The translations under genes and the position numbers were made by a program. From Pelomonas sp047654785 (lineage in GTDB: Bacteria; Pseudomonadota; Gammaproteobacteria; Burkholderiales; Burkholderiaceae_C), in the NCBI RefSeq assembly GCF_047654785.1, contig NZ_JASGKQ010000001.1, positions 744,001 through 808,000 on the forward strand: DNA of 64,000 nt, in the 5' to 3' direction. The notes below the pieces were generated by a model that saw only the letters and a program-made list of their open reading frames with translations, did no database searches and had not been told where the DNA came from. Positions 63,960 through 64,000 of this stretch are shown one piece after another (positions within the stretch are counted from its first letter, which is position 1; the number at the start of each line of letters is the position of its first letter).

Positions 63960-64000
63960 TCGTGGGTGAACTGGTCCGAGTTCCGGCCCTTGAACTGCGC
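63956..64000 (-). CDS. C-terminal end of an unidentified gene (continues past window)
   Basis: Fourteen codons in frame (ending SDQFTHE) then TGA overlapping the VF530 ATG. The overlap style matches real operons in this window, but no family can be assigned. Confidence 0.4.
   Translation of the reverse strand, partial: AQFKGRNSDQFTHE

Overview
The window is high-GC DNA (roughly 70% G+C by eye) with dense, often overlapping genes. Gene content and order point to a betaproteobacterium of the order Burkholderiales, most like the Rubrivivax/Roseateles/Ideonella group. The signs are glnA followed by a small DUF4124-like gene and ntrBC, DUF3460 next to scpA, a DUF1841 protein, an ECF sigma factor paired with a Ser/Thr kinase, and a liv-type ABC operon next to an acyl-CoA ligase. 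This placement is inference from gene order. I saw no rRNA, tRNA or CRISPR array.

Layout. 1-5.4 kb: a beta-glucan/oligosaccharide locus (GH1 beta-glucosidase cut by the window edge, MalK-like ATPase, TonB-dependent receptor, secreted GH16 glucanase). 5.5-7.4 kb: an AIM24-family gene, then a nested mobile element: an IS5-type insertion sequence sitting inside the left inverted repeat of a small 236-bp MITE-like element that abuts the AIM24 stop codon. 7.5-12 kb: a tightly coupled run (beta-propeller, polysaccharide deacetylase, sterol-desaturase-like, EI24-like, MoaB/CinA-like). 12-16.8 kb: the nitrogen regulon core glnA, DUF4124-like, ntrB, ntrC, with a visible sigma-54 promoter and an NtrC site upstream of glnA. 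16.8-25.4 kb: MBL hydrolase, peptide deformylase, a glutamine-rich FecR-like protein, a divergent esterase/ABC-ATPase pair, and the minus-strand run selO-msrB-yciB-bolA followed by a PpiC isomerase.

25.5-32.5 kb: acyl-CoA ligase and a five-gene liv-type ABC importer whose two ATPases look asymmetric (one consensus and one degenerate ATP site). 32.5-41 kb: a degenerate GGDEF protein, a 474-bp intergenic region with a large stem-loop, an ECF sigma factor/Ser-Thr kinase/small-protein set, a J-domain protein, and a divergent pair of pyrophosphatases (membrane H+-PPase and soluble Ppa). 41.2-48.2 kb: flagellar genes flgBCDEFGH (minus) and flgA-flgM-flgN (plus), with a clear FliA promoter before flgM; flgI and later genes do not follow flgH. 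48.2-57.9 kb: a VapBC-type toxin-antitoxin pair, DUF1841, a Kef-type antiporter, MaoC, DUF808, DUF3460-scpA, a SulP transporter, metG and a small lysine/arginine-rich protein.

57.9-64 kb: a 592-bp intergenic region with several DnaA-box-like 9-mers, the minCDE division-site operon, then an intact IS66-family element that has split a lipoprotein gene inside its signal peptide (8-bp target duplication), a VF530-family gene and the last codons of an unidentified gene.

The strongest observations are the two molecular histories of insertion (6.3-7.4 kb and 60.5-63.7 kb), the sigma-54/NtrC and FliA promoter assignments, the asymmetric liv ATPase pair, the structured element before the sigma factor/kinase set, and the DnaA-box-like cluster before minC.
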